A stretch of DNA of 64,000 nt from Rheinheimera salexigens (GTDB lineage Bacteria; Pseudomonadota; Gammaproteobacteria; Enterobacterales; Alteromonadaceae), in assembly GCF_001752395.1 (NCBI RefSeq), contig NZ_MKEK01000001.1:771823-835822 (forward strand), read 5' to 3'. Shown in pieces: positions 8,517 to 17,349 of the stretch (position 1 is its first letter; each line of letters opens with the position of its first letter). A model generated the notes under the pieces. That model was given only the letters and a program-made list of their open reading frames with translations. It did not search any database and had not been told where the DNA came from. Made by a program: the position numbers and the translations under genes.

Positions 8517-11500
8517 ATGGAAATAAATAAAAGGATTTATCATTTGCATCGTGTATTGAGATCAATTTTTTTTATTGTTAGTTTGTCGTTTTCAATGTCT
8601 GTTATTGCATTTGAGCACAATAGCTTAGACTTTCGCTTTAAAAGCTTAGGTTTAAATGATGGCTTGCCTTCAACCGAAATATTACAAACATTTCAACAAA
8701 GTAACGGCTTTATGTGGTTTGCAACGGATCGTGGTGCCAGCCGTTACGATGGTAAAAACTTTAAACATTTTCATTATTCCCCCGGCAATGATTTTCACAT
8801 CTCTAATAATTTTGTCACCGCTATCACTGAAGATAACCAAGGTAATATTTGGTTAGCGACTGAATTTGGTTTAAATCGGATTAATAATGAAGGCAAAGTA
8901 ACTGTTTTTACGGACACAAATGTCCAGCAAACAGGCTTGGCAAGCACTTGGATTCAATCTGTTTATTCAGATTCTAAAGGACGGCTTTGGGTGGCTAATT
9001 CAAAAGCTACTCAAATCTATAATCCAGGATTAAATCGGTTTGAAACTATTCCTTTAAAACAAAAAGCGATTTTAGATGAAGAAAAAAACTGGGCAAATGT
9101 ATTTATTCTTAAAGAAGATAATGCCGGTAATATATTAAGCTCAGATTTACATGGTTTACTCATATTTGATGAAAATGATAAAGAGTTTCATCGATTAACA
9201 TCTACAAGTATTGAAAGTTCACAATTAATTGGTAGTTATATAAGTGCGGTTGAACCCCTGAAAAATGGCCTTGTAGCGGTAGGCACTGAACAGAATGGTT
9301 TATTTATTATCGACTTTAAGTCGGATAGTGTTAAACAAATTAAATCACAACTTAGGCATCAAAACGTATCGGCTATATTACCTTTTTCAGACACAGCTTT
9401 ATTAATAGGTCATTACAGCCATGGCCTGTCGCTAATTGAACTGTCAGAGGGGCGTCATCAGGCCATAGAAAAAAACCTATTTGATAATATGTCGATTGTT
9501 TCAAATAGCATCAGAAACTTATTTATAGACAAGTTGGCGCAAATATGGATTTCGACCAGTGGTGGAGTCTCAATTTATTCACCTTTCACCAATGGCAGTA
9601 CAGTTTACCGACCCAAGCTGAATATTAATGGCTTATCTGAAAAAAGCCTTGGTGGTCAAGATATTTATGATAGTTTTTATCGAGAAAATGAGCTATGGGT
9701 TGCTCATGAACAAGGGCTAGATGTTATTGATTTAAAAACAAAGTTGGTTACTCAAAATATTTTAGCTGATTTTGTTCCTGATGCAAAATTTTCTATATTT
9801 CAAATGGCTGTCACTGATAAAGGAATTTGGTTAGCGTTAGATATTGGGCTTGGTTTTTATCATTTTACGGATAAAACCTTAGCACTGTATCTAAATGAGC
9901 AAGGTAACCCGTATGGGCTAACTAAAAATGAAATTTACACGGTTTTACCAGATGGCGAGGGTGTTTGGATTACCGGTTACATGGATGTCGGACTTAAGTA
10001 TTTTGATCCTAAAATCGGCGTTGTCAAAGATTACTTAGGTGAAGATTCGCAGTACTCAATAGGTGGAAACTACACCAGCACTAAAATTGAGTCAACTATA
10101 AATGAATTATGGCTGGCAACTACTGAGGGTGTATTTAGGGTGAATAAAGACACCGGCGAACACCTAATGTATATGGTAGGAAATGGTCAAAACTATATAA
10201 GAGCAAGGGACATTATAGAAGGTGATAATGGTGAGTTTTGGGTGGCAACACAAGGTGCGGGTTTAACGAAAATTCAAACCCAGCCTAACAGTTGGGAAAT
10301 TGATACAACCTATTACTCAGTAGAGCATGGCTTTCCGCAAAATGAACTGACCTCTTTAAGTAAAAATGGTGATTTAATCTGGCTGACAGGAACTAATATT
10401 GTGATTAGTTTCAATAGTAAAACCTTAGAAGTGTTAACTTATCCCAGCCTGTTGAATATCAACGACCTGTCATTTACAGGTAATTCATCAAGTATTGTCG
10501 ATAATGTATTATATCTTGGCAGCAATAGAGGCGTAGTAGAGCTTAATTTACAGGTTATTAAGCAAAATAATATTCAAACCACTTTAGAATTTACTCAAAT
10601 TAAAGCCGGGCAGACTGTTCTGTATAAAGGCCTAGCATCAAAAAGGTTAGCTGAAGATGAGATATCTTACGCAGATAATCATATAAGCTTTTCATTTGCA
10701 GCCCTAGATCTTGTTAATCCTAAGCTTAATCAATATAGCTTTAAGCTCAATGGCTACGATAAAAATTGGACCGACCCTAATACGTCTTCAACGGTTACTT
10801 ATAGCAATTTATCTACGGGAAAATATACTTTTATGGTTAAAGCGACCAATAGCGATGGTTATTGGTCGGATGAAACACTTGAATATAACTTTACTATACT
10901 GCGGCCATGGTGGCACTTTGCTCTTATTAGCCTGATCCTAATACTGATCCTTGGCAGTATTTTTTATCTGTTTTCTAAAAAGCGATATATGCGCTGGCTG
11001 CATACTCAAGTCTATGTGGATACATTAACCGGCTTAGCAAATCGTCTTAAGTTTAATGATTGGTACGATAAGTTATTCAACCAAAACATCACCTTTGCTT
11101 TGTTTATTATAGATTTAGATTACTTTAAAGATGTGAACGATTCTTATGGCCATGATGTTGGAGATAAATATCTTATTGAAGCAGCCAAGCGCATGCAAAG
11201 CTGCATTCGGCAAAGCGATCTGTTATCCCGCTTAGGTGGTGATGAATTTACCGTTATTATCGAGCAATTTAAAGATAACGATAATTTGGTGAAAATAGCG
11301 GATAAATTAACAGTTGCTCTTGCTAGCCCCTACGCAATTAATGGCCATGAAATTAATGGTAGCGCAAGTATTGGCATAGCTATTTATCCTGACGATGGTG
11401 CAACTAGCCAAACTTTATTTTCTAATGCTGACTCGGCGCTTTATGCGGCAAAAGAAGCTGGCCGTAATAGTGTACTTTTCTTCAATGAGTCCTTAAGTAA

Positions 11501-12350
11501 AAACTTGAAGCGTAATCTTAAAATACGAAGTTGGTTTAAAACAGCCATTAAAAATGATGAGTTTAAGCTTTTCTATCAACCAAAAGTTAACCCTAAAACG
11601 AATGAAATAATGGGTTATGAAGCTTTATTACGCTGCTTTCATCCAGTTGCGGGTGTGATCTCTCCTTTTGAAGTGATAAGTGTGGCAGAAAAGTCGGGTG
11701 ACATATACGAGATAGGCAGTTGGATCTTTAAGCAAGCTTGTATTCAAATAAAACAATGGCATAACGCTGGTAAGTTAACCGGACCAGTATCAATAAACAT
11801 CTCGGCTATCCAACTTACCAACCGTAATTTTGTCAACGATATAAAATCAATTTTAATTCAAACACAAGCACCAGTGCAATTTATAGAAATTGAATTAACA
11901 GAAACCACTTTGTTAGAAAATGTTGAACAAACACGCGAAACACTAAATGAAATAAAACAGCTAGGCATTAGCATAGCCTTAGATGACTTTGGTGTCGGCT
12001 ATTCTTCACTGAGTTACCTGACTAAGTTTCCTATTGATACCCTAAAAATTGACCGATCAATTATTATTAATGCAGCGTTAGATGCAACGGCATTTATTGT
12101 GCTTAAAAATATTTATCAGTTAGCCTTAGATTTAAATATAAAAGTGGTAGCTGAAGGAGTCGAAACGGCAGAGCAACTCGCTATGTTTAACTCGCTTCAT
12201 CAAGTATTAATCCAAGGCTATTATTACAGCCCAGCGGTATCTGCTGCAGAGGCTGAAGAGTTAAATTTTCATCACAAAAATCTCGAGAAGCTTACTTTTA
12301 ACGATGAAAGTGAAATTGTTGATGATAGTGAACAACAGGATAGGGGTTAA
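8517..12350 (+). CDS. Membrane beta-propeller sensor with GGDEF and EAL domains
   Basis: The 1277-residue protein starts with a signal-like segment (about 14-32). A long periplasmic beta-propeller of two-component-regulator repeats follows (NGFMWFATDRGASRYDG, GNIWLATEFGLNRIN and similar), then a Y_Y_Y domain (about 700-790), one membrane helix (about 800-819), GGDEF (907-911, RLGGDEF) and EAL (1035-1037, YEALLR). The inhibitory RxxD site (RQSD) lies five residues before GGDEF. The EAL domain keeps DDFGVGYSSL and EGVET. Both cyclic-di-GMP synthase and phosphodiesterase motifs look intact, so net direction is unclear. The propeller suggests a periplasmic ligand, possibly a sugar. It stands alone with its own promoter region. 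Confidence 0.9.
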   Translation: MEINKRIYHLHRVLRSIFFIVSLSFSMSVIAFEHNSLDFRFKSLGLNDGLPSTEILQTFQQSNGFMWFATDRGASRYDGKNFKHFHYSPGNDFHISNNFVTAITEDNQGNIWLATEFGLNRINNEGKVTVFTDTNVQQTGLASTWIQSVYSDSKGRLWVANSKATQIYNPGLNRFETIPLKQKAILDEEKNWANVFILKEDNAGNILSSDLHGLLIFDENDKEFHRLTSTSIESSQLIGSYISAVEPLKNGLVAVGTEQNGLFIIDFKSDSVKQIKSQLRHQNVSAILPFSDTALLIGHYSHGLSLIELSEGRHQAIEKNLFDNMSIVSNSIRNLFIDKLAQIWISTSGGVSIYSPFTNGSTVYRPKLNINGLSEKSLGGQDIYDSFYRENELWVAHEQGLDVIDLKTKLVTQNILADFVPDAKFSIFQMAVTDKGIWLALDIGLGFYHFTDKTLALYLNEQGNPYGLTKNEIYTVLPDGEGVWITGYMDVGLKYFDPKIGVVKDYLGEDSQYSIGGNYTSTKIESTINELWLATTEGVFRVNKDTGEHLMYMVGNGQNYIRARDIIEGDNGEFWVATQGAGLTKIQTQPNSWEIDTTYYSVEHGFPQNELTSLSKNGDLIWLTGTNIVISFNSKTLEVLTYPSLLNINDLSFTGNSSSIVDNVLYLGSNRGVVELNLQVIKQNNIQTTLEFTQIKAGQTVLYKGLASKRLAEDEISYADNHISFSFAALDLVNPKLNQYSFKLNGYDKNWTDPNTSSTVTYSNLSTGKYTFMVKATNSDGYWSDETLEYNFTILRPWWHFALISLILILILGSIFYLFSKKRYMRWLHTQVYVDTLTGLANRLKFNDWYDKLFNQNITFALFIIDLDYFKDVNDSYGHDVGDKYLIEAAKRMQSCIRQSDLLSRLGGDEFTVIIEQFKDNDNLVKIADKLTVALASPYAINGHEINGSASIGIAIYPDDGATSQTLFSNADSALYAAKEAGRNSVLFFNESLSKNLKRNLKIRSWFKTAIKNDEFKLFYQPKVNPKTNEIMGYEALLRCFHPVAGVISPFEVISVAEKSGDIYEIGSWIFKQACIQIKQWHNAGKLTGPVSINISAIQLTNRNFVNDIKSILIQTQAPVQFIEIELTETTLLENVEQTRETLNEIKQLGISIALDDFGVGYSSLSYLTKFPIDTLKIDRSIIINAALDATAFIVLKNIYQLALDLNIKVVAEGVETAEQLAMFNSLHQVLIQGYYYSPAVSAAEAEELNFHHKNLEKLTFNDESEIVDDSEQQDRG

Positions 12351-12464
12351 TATTCAGCTTGATGCGGCAAAATTTGTCATAGCGTAAATTGAAAGATGTT
12401 ATTGATTTAATACAAGTTATTAGTTAGTTTAGCCAAGGTTAATTTATAAAAAAAGGTACGGCAT

Positions 12465-12743
12465 ATGTGGGTGATGTCAATAATAGGAATTGTCTGGTTT
12501 TCGTTATCACTAATCTTTATTTTAGCGTTTATGGATACAGATGTAGATGCGGCAATGGGCTGGGGAATGTTGGGAATGCTGTATGCAATCCCTTATGCCA
12601 TAGTCGGAATTGTGACAACTAAGAAAAAAAGCAAAGATGACTCAACGAGTATGCAACAGCTTATTAATCTCAATGAGCTAAAAGAAAAAGGCATTCTGAC
12701 TGATGATGAATTCCAATTCAAAAAGCAACAAATTCTAGGTTAG
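12465..12743 (+). CDS. Small membrane protein with C-terminal SHOCT motif
   Basis: The 92-residue protein has two hydrophobic segments (about 1-22 and 28-50), a charged KKKSKDD stretch, and a C-terminal SHOCT-type helix pair (LNELKEKGILTDDEFQFKKQQIL). SHOCT motifs occur as short tails on many bacterial membrane and secreted proteins and are thought to mediate oligomerisation. The gene follows the GGDEF-EAL gene by 114 bases and is closed by a hairpin at 12751-12787. Function is unknown. Confidence 0.8.
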   Translation: MWVMSIIGIVWFSLSLIFILAFMDTDVDAAMGWGMLGMLYAIPYAIVGIVTTKKKSKDDSTSMQQLINLNELKEKGILTDDEFQFKKQQILG

Positions 12744-12750
12744 AAAGCAT

Positions 12751-12787
12751 AAAACATAGCTTAGAGCTTAGCCCTAAGTTATGTTTT
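12751..12787. terminator. Bidirectional terminator between SHOCT gene and prpD
   Basis: A 14-base stem with one G-T mismatch pairs AAAACATAGCTTAG with CTAAGTTATGTTTT, with A and T runs on both sides. It lies between convergent genes and can serve both strands. Confidence 0.75.
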
Positions 12788-12833
12788 AAATTGCAGCTGT
12801 AATAAAATTTTAGCCGTTATCTAATATCAAAAC

Positions 12834-14321
12834 TTAGCCGATAACAAATAAGTCCATAAAGCGATTTACTGCGGTTGCTTCAAGCTGGCCTTGATCATTA
12901 CACAGGCTAAAGATGGTTTGGCATTGCTGGTTAGGAAAACGAGAGGCTAAGTTGGCTTTAAATTTTAGCTCTAATAGCGGAATACCTTCTGCCCGGCGGC
13001 GGCGATGGCCCACTGGATATTCAACAACCACTTCTTCTGTGCTACTGCCATCTTTAAACAATATTTGAATAGCATTGGCGATAGCGCGTTTTTCTGGCTG
13101 TAAGTATTCTGCACTAAAACGCTTATCTTCGATTATTTCCATTTTATCGCGCAGGACGTCGATAGAGGGGTGGGCGGCGTGAAAATCATCTTCATAATGC
13201 TCGGCAGTTAAATCGCCGAAAATTAAAGGCACAGCCACCATGTATTGCAAGCAATGGTCACGATCGGCAGCGTTGGCCAGCGCTCCTGTTTTGGAAATAA
13301 TCCGAATGGCCGACTCGTGAGTGCGGATCATAATTTTATCAATTTCGGCTAAGCGATCTTTGACTTCAGGATGTAAAATAACCGCGGCTTCTGCCGCGGT
13401 TTGGGCGTGAAACTCAGCCGGGAAAGAGATTTTAAACAAGATGTTTTCCATCACATAACAGCCGTAATCTTGGCTAAATGAAAACTGGCGCTCGGCCTCT
13501 GGTTTTATTGCTTGGTCTTTGTTGGTTTTTGCAAACAAAACATCATAAAACCCCCACTGGGCAGCGGTTAACACGCTGGGAATGCCCATTTCCCCGCGCA
13601 TTGCCATATCGGCTAACCGCACGGCGCGTGAAGTGGCATCGCCTGCGGCCCAAGATTTGCGAGAACCGGCATTAGGCGCATGACGATAGGTGCGCAGTGC
13701 AGAGCCATCAACCCAAGCTTGTGATATGGCTGCCATAATTTGCTCTCTGTTGCCGCCCATCATTTTGCAAACAACGGCAGTAGAGGCAACGCGGACCAAT
13801 AATACGTGACATAAACCGACGCGATTAAACGCGTTTTCTAGCGCGATAACGCCTTGGATTTCATGGGCTAAAATCATGGCTTCAAGTACTTCTCGCATCA
13901 CCAGCGGTTGCTCGCCATTAGCTAGCCTCACTTGCGATAAATGATCAGCCACCGCTAGAATACCGCCTAAATTATCTGAAGGGTGACCCCACTCAGCGGC
14001 TAACCAGGTGTCGTTATAATCCAGCCAGCGGATAATACAGCCAATATCCCAGGCGGCTTTTACCGGATCCAACGCAAGCGATGTGCCGGGTACGCGAGCG
14101 CCATTAGGCACTAAGGTACCTTGCACTATGGGACCAAGGTGTTTAGTACATTCAGGAAAACGCAGCGCGAGCAGACCGCAGCCTAAGGTATCCATTAAAC
14201 AGTTGCGAGCCGTATTCAGCGCTTCATCGCTGAAGACCTGAAAGGTTAAAACATAATCAGCAATATCTTGGATAACTTGGTCGTAATCTGGTCGATTATT
14301 AATATCTGCATTAGTTGCCAT
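12834..14321 (-). CDS. prpD: MmgE/PrpD family dehydratase (2-methylcitrate dehydratase type)
   Basis: The 495-residue protein is the length of PrpD (about 483-494) and carries the family hallmarks: an early [15 protein letters not shown], then [19 protein letters not shown] with the active-site Asp/His region, and [18 protein letters not shown]. PrpD dehydrates 2-methylcitrate to 2-methyl-cis-aconitate in propionate breakdown. The usual partners prpB, prpC, acnD or prpF are absent on both sides. The gene stands 112 bases downstream of an aldehyde dehydrogenase on the same strand, so the two may be co-transcribed. PrpD is the closest family; physiological use is uncertain without the rest of the pathway. 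Confidence 0.85.
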   Translation of the reverse strand: MATNADINNRPDYDQVIQDIADYVLTFQVFSDEALNTARNCLMDTLGCGLLALRFPECTKHLGPIVQGTLVPNGARVPGTSLALDPVKAAWDIGCIIRWLDYNDTWLAAEWGHPSDNLGGILAVADHLSQVRLANGEQPLVMREVLEAMILAHEIQGVIALENAFNRVGLCHVLLVRVASTAVVCKMMGGNREQIMAAISQAWVDGSALRTYRHAPNAGSRKSWAAGDATSRAVRLADMAMRGEMGIPSVLTAAQWGFYDVLFAKTNKDQAIKPEAERQFSFSQDYGCYVMENILFKISFPAEFHAQTAAEAAVILHPEVKDRLAEIDKIMIRTHESAIRIISKTGALANAADRDHCLQYMVAVPLIFGDLTAEHYEDDFHAAHPSIDVLRDKMEIIEDKRFSAEYLQPEKRAIANAIQILFKDGSSTEEVVVEYPVGHRRRRAEGIPLLELKFKANLASRFPNQQCQTIFSLCNDQGQLEATAVNRFMDLFVIG

Positions 14322-14433
14322 TTTAGTGCCTTATTAGTTTGTACTGGTTCGCATGAATTAACTATAGCTTAGCCAGCAAAACTTTTCGGCAGAACCCACG
14401 GTAACTCATTTCACTGCTACTTTAGATATGTGT

Positions 14434-15816
14434 TTAGGTCTTAGTTGCCACCATTATGGACTTGATATTAACGAACTCGCGCAAACCAAAACCACCATGC
14501 TCTCTGCCATAACCACTATCTTTTACGCCACCAAAGGGCAGGTTTGGTTGCGCTAATGCGTAGCCGTTTATATTGACCATACCGGTATTAAAGTGTTTTT
14601 TAGCCAGCTCAATAGCGCGTTCTACATCGCGAGAAAATATGCCGCCACCTAAACCATACCGCGAGTCGTTGGCAACCTGCATGGCCTGTTCATCGTCTTT
14701 TACTCTAATAAGCGCGGCAACGGGGCCAAACAATTCGTCATCATAGGCTGGCATTTCAGGGCTAACGTTTTCTAAGATGGAAGCCGGATAGAAAAAGCCT
14801 GTACCTTCTGGCATTTCGCAACCACAGACAATGGTGGCACCGGCCTCGATGGATTCGGTTACTTGCTGATGCAACTTGTCACGTAAGTCAGACCTAGCCA
14901 AGGGGCCTAGATCAGTATCATTATTATTTGGATCGCCCATTGTTAAGCTGGTCATCGCACTGGCAAAGCCTTTTTTAAAGGCGGCATAATTTTTTTCAGT
15001 GACAATAAAGCGTTTCGCCGACACACAAGTTTCGCCATTATTAATTATGCGGCCTTTGACGCTGGTTTTAACCGCTAATTCGATATCGGCATCATCCAGC
15101 ACTAAATAAGCATCATTACTACCCAGCTCTAAAACAGTCTTCTTCGCCAGTTTAGCCGCAGCTTCTGCAACAGATTTACCCACTTTGTCGCTGCCGGTAA
15201 AGGTTACGCCTTGCACTTTAGGATGACTGATTAGCTTTGATGCTGTTTCGCCATCAATCAGTAGCGACTGGTAGCAATACTGAGGAAAGCCAGCTGTAAT
15301 AAACATTTTTTCAATCTTTTTGGCCATGCCGAATACGTTTGAAGCATGTTTTAAAACCGTAGTATTACCGGCTACTAAATTTGAAATACTGTAGCGAATA
15401 ACTTGGTACAGCGGAAAATTCCACGGCTGAATACCTAGAATAACGCCGATAGGTTGGTAACTAATAATGGCTTTACCTTGGTCGAACTCACGTTCTTCAT
15501 CGGCTAAAACAGTTGCTGCTTGCTCGGCGGTATAACGACAGATTTGGGCACAGAGTTGTACTTCTTGCACCCCTTGAGCACGAACTTTACCCATCTCGTC
15601 GGTCATTAATTGCGCGAGCTGTTGTTGATTATCTTCTAGCACTTTAGCTAGTTTATTAGCGAGCTTGCCACGTTCGGCTAAGCTGGTGAGTTTCCAAGTC
15701 TGGAAGCAGGTATCAGCGTTATCAATTGCTTGCTCAGCATCCTTTGTGCTTAATAGTGTGTATTCTTGTATAGGCTGTTCAGTAAATGGATTAATTGTTG
15801 TAATCGAGGTTGTCAT
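14434..15816 (-). CDS. NAD(P)-dependent aldehyde dehydrogenase, succinate-semialdehyde type
   Basis: The 460-residue protein is colinear with the Sad/YneI group of succinate-semialdehyde dehydrogenases (about 462 residues). Catalytic residues are visible: Cys264 in NNGETCVSAKRF and Glu230 in TVLELGSND. The cofactor motif TGSDKVGKSVAE lies at 207-218 and PWNFP at 131-135. It oxidises an aldehyde to the acid; succinate semialdehyde is the best guess. It heads a possible transcript with prpD. A decayed copy of its 3' end is found at 8235-8339. Confidence 0.88.
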   Translation of the reverse strand: MTTSITTINPFTEQPIQEYTLLSTKDAEQAIDNADTCFQTWKLTSLAERGKLANKLAKVLEDNQQQLAQLMTDEMGKVRAQGVQEVQLCAQICRYTAEQAATVLADEEREFDQGKAIISYQPIGVILGIQPWNFPLYQVIRYSISNLVAGNTTVLKHASNVFGMAKKIEKMFITAGFPQYCYQSLLIDGETASKLISHPKVQGVTFTGSDKVGKSVAEAAAKLAKKTVLELGSNDAYLVLDDADIELAVKTSVKGRIINNGETCVSAKRFIVTEKNYAAFKKGFASAMTSLTMGDPNNNDTDLGPLARSDLRDKLHQQVTESIEAGATIVCGCEMPEGTGFFYPASILENVSPEMPAYDDELFGPVAALIRVKDDEQAMQVANDSRYGLGGGIFSRDVERAIELAKKHFNTGMVNINGYALAQPNLPFGGVKDSGYGREHGGFGLREFVNIKSIMVATKT

Positions 15817-16215
15817 GGCGTGACCTATTTAATTGCATTAAGTACTAAAAACAGATGCAAGGTCAGCGCCAGCTTGGAATAAAGATAAAATTCAATTTAA
15901 ACTTATGATATTAAACATTATTAATTTTTTATATATGGTTAGCAGGTTTTACATACTTAAATAACAGCATACAATGTGAAAAATATTCAGGGTTTTGGTG
16001 ATATTTACTGCCTGTATCCATGAGACTTATTTTTTAAAACAGTTAATGGTGTTTTGGATTTATACTGAGTAGTTATTTTTGTGCTGTTTAAGCTAACTTA
16101 ACTTAGGTTTACGCCATTATTTAATCAGCAGCGGCTAGTTATGCTTTAATAGCCCTATACTTAGGTTTAAAGCTTAAACTTAAAGCTTAGGCTCAAAAAT
16201 TCGTGGAGAATAAAC
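15817..16215. other. Intergenic region between divergent aldehyde dehydrogenase and sugar dehydrogenase genes
   Basis: This 399-base AT-rich gap holds the promoters of both flanking units but no open frame of note. Near 16167-16192 there are overlapping repeats of the type TTAAAGCTTAAACTTAAAGC just before the sugar dehydrogenase ribosome site. No recognised operator or RNA gene is seen. Confidence 0.5.
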
Positions 16216-17349
16216 ATGAAATTATTACGTCGTTCAATTCTGATGCTTGGCCTTGGCCTGACAAGCTTCGTTGCCAGTGCTGATACAGATACCATTAAAA
16301 CCCGCTGGGCTGATGTTAAAGTTGATACTGTTGCCAGTGGGCTTAACCACCCATGGGGTTTGGCTTTTTTAGGCGATGGCCGAATGCTGGTAACAGAACG
16401 CGCGGGTAATTTGCGAATTGTTGCAGCTGATGGCTCTGTTGGTGAGCCTATTAGTGGTTTACCAGAAATCAAAGTTCGGGGTCAAGGAGGGTTATTTGAC
16501 CTCAGGTTAAGCCCTAACTTTAGTAATGATAACCTAATATATTTTTCTTACTCTGAACCAGAAACTGCCGGCAGCGACATAACTAGTACTGCGGTTGCTC
16601 GTGCTCGACTTGAGAATAATAAGCTGCATGATGTAAAGGTTATTTTTAGCCAGCAGCCTAAAGTTATGGGCGGACGGCATTATGGTGGCAGGCTAGCTTT
16701 TTCGGCCAATGGTGACTTCCTGTTTATTGGCTTAGGCGATCATGGCCATCGCCAAGACGATGTGCAAAAACTGGATAACCACACTGGTAAATTAGTTCGT
16801 ATTCACCCTGATGGCTCAGTGCCTAAATCTAACCCTTTTGTTAATCAAGCTGATGCTAAACCAGAGATTTGGTCGTATGGTCATCGCAATATTCAAGGTA
16901 TGGATATTCAACCGACCACTGGCCAATTATGGACAGTAGAGCATGGCCCTCAGGGCGGCGATGAAGTTAACATGCCAAAAGCGGGGCTGAATTATGGTTG
17001 GCCAGTGATCACCCATGGCGAGCAATATGGCGGTGGCGAAGTGGGTATTGGCTTTAAAAAAGACGGCATGGAGCAACCTATTTGGCACTGGACGCCGTCT
17101 ATTGCCGTATCTGGGGTGGCATTTTATCAGGGAAGTCAGTTTCCACAATGGCAAGGTAACCTGCTAGCTACAGGGCTTAAAGGCCAACAAGTTGCGCGTT
17201 TAGAAGTGAATGGCGATCATATAATTCATCAAGAAACATTAAACCTAAAGCGGCGTATTCGTGAAGTAAAGGTTAGCCCAGATGGCAGTATTTATTTACT
17301 TACCGATGAGCCAAAAGGCGCGATTCTACGTCTTTCAGCGGTGAAATAA
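16216..17349 (+). CDS. Secreted PQQ-dependent sugar dehydrogenase (Asd/YliI type)
   Basis: The 377-residue protein begins with a Sec signal peptide (KLLRRSILMLGLGLTSFVASA, cleaved near residue 22). The mature part is a six-bladed propeller of the glucose/sorbosone dehydrogenase family, with NHPWGLAFLGDGRMLVTER at about 48-66, GGRHYGGRLAF at about 152-162 and GDHGHRQDD shortly after. Soluble PQQ aldose dehydrogenases oxidise aldoses in the periplasm. The TonB receptor gene starts right after the stop (TAA-GTG), so the two are one operon. No PQQ synthesis gene is in the window. Confidence 0.9.
   Translation: MKLLRRSILMLGLGLTSFVASADTDTIKTRWADVKVDTVASGLNHPWGLAFLGDGRMLVTERAGNLRIVAADGSVGEPISGLPEIKVRGQGGLFDLRLSPNFSNDNLIYFSYSEPETAGSDITSTAVARARLENNKLHDVKVIFSQQPKVMGGRHYGGRLAFSANGDFLFIGLGDHGHRQDDVQKLDNHTGKLVRIHPDGSVPKSNPFVNQADAKPEIWSYGHRNIQGMDIQPTTGQLWTVEHGPQGGDEVNMPKAGLNYGWPVITHGEQYGGGEVGIGFKKDGMEQPIWHWTPSIAVSGVAFYQGSQFPQWQGNLLATGLKGQQVARLEVNGDHIIHQETLNLKRRIREVKVSPDGSIYLLTDEPKGAILRLSAVK

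Noticed and set aside
12834..15816. A complete methylcitrate (prp) operon.
   Set aside because: Only prpD is present; no prpB, prpC, acnD or prpF is on either side.
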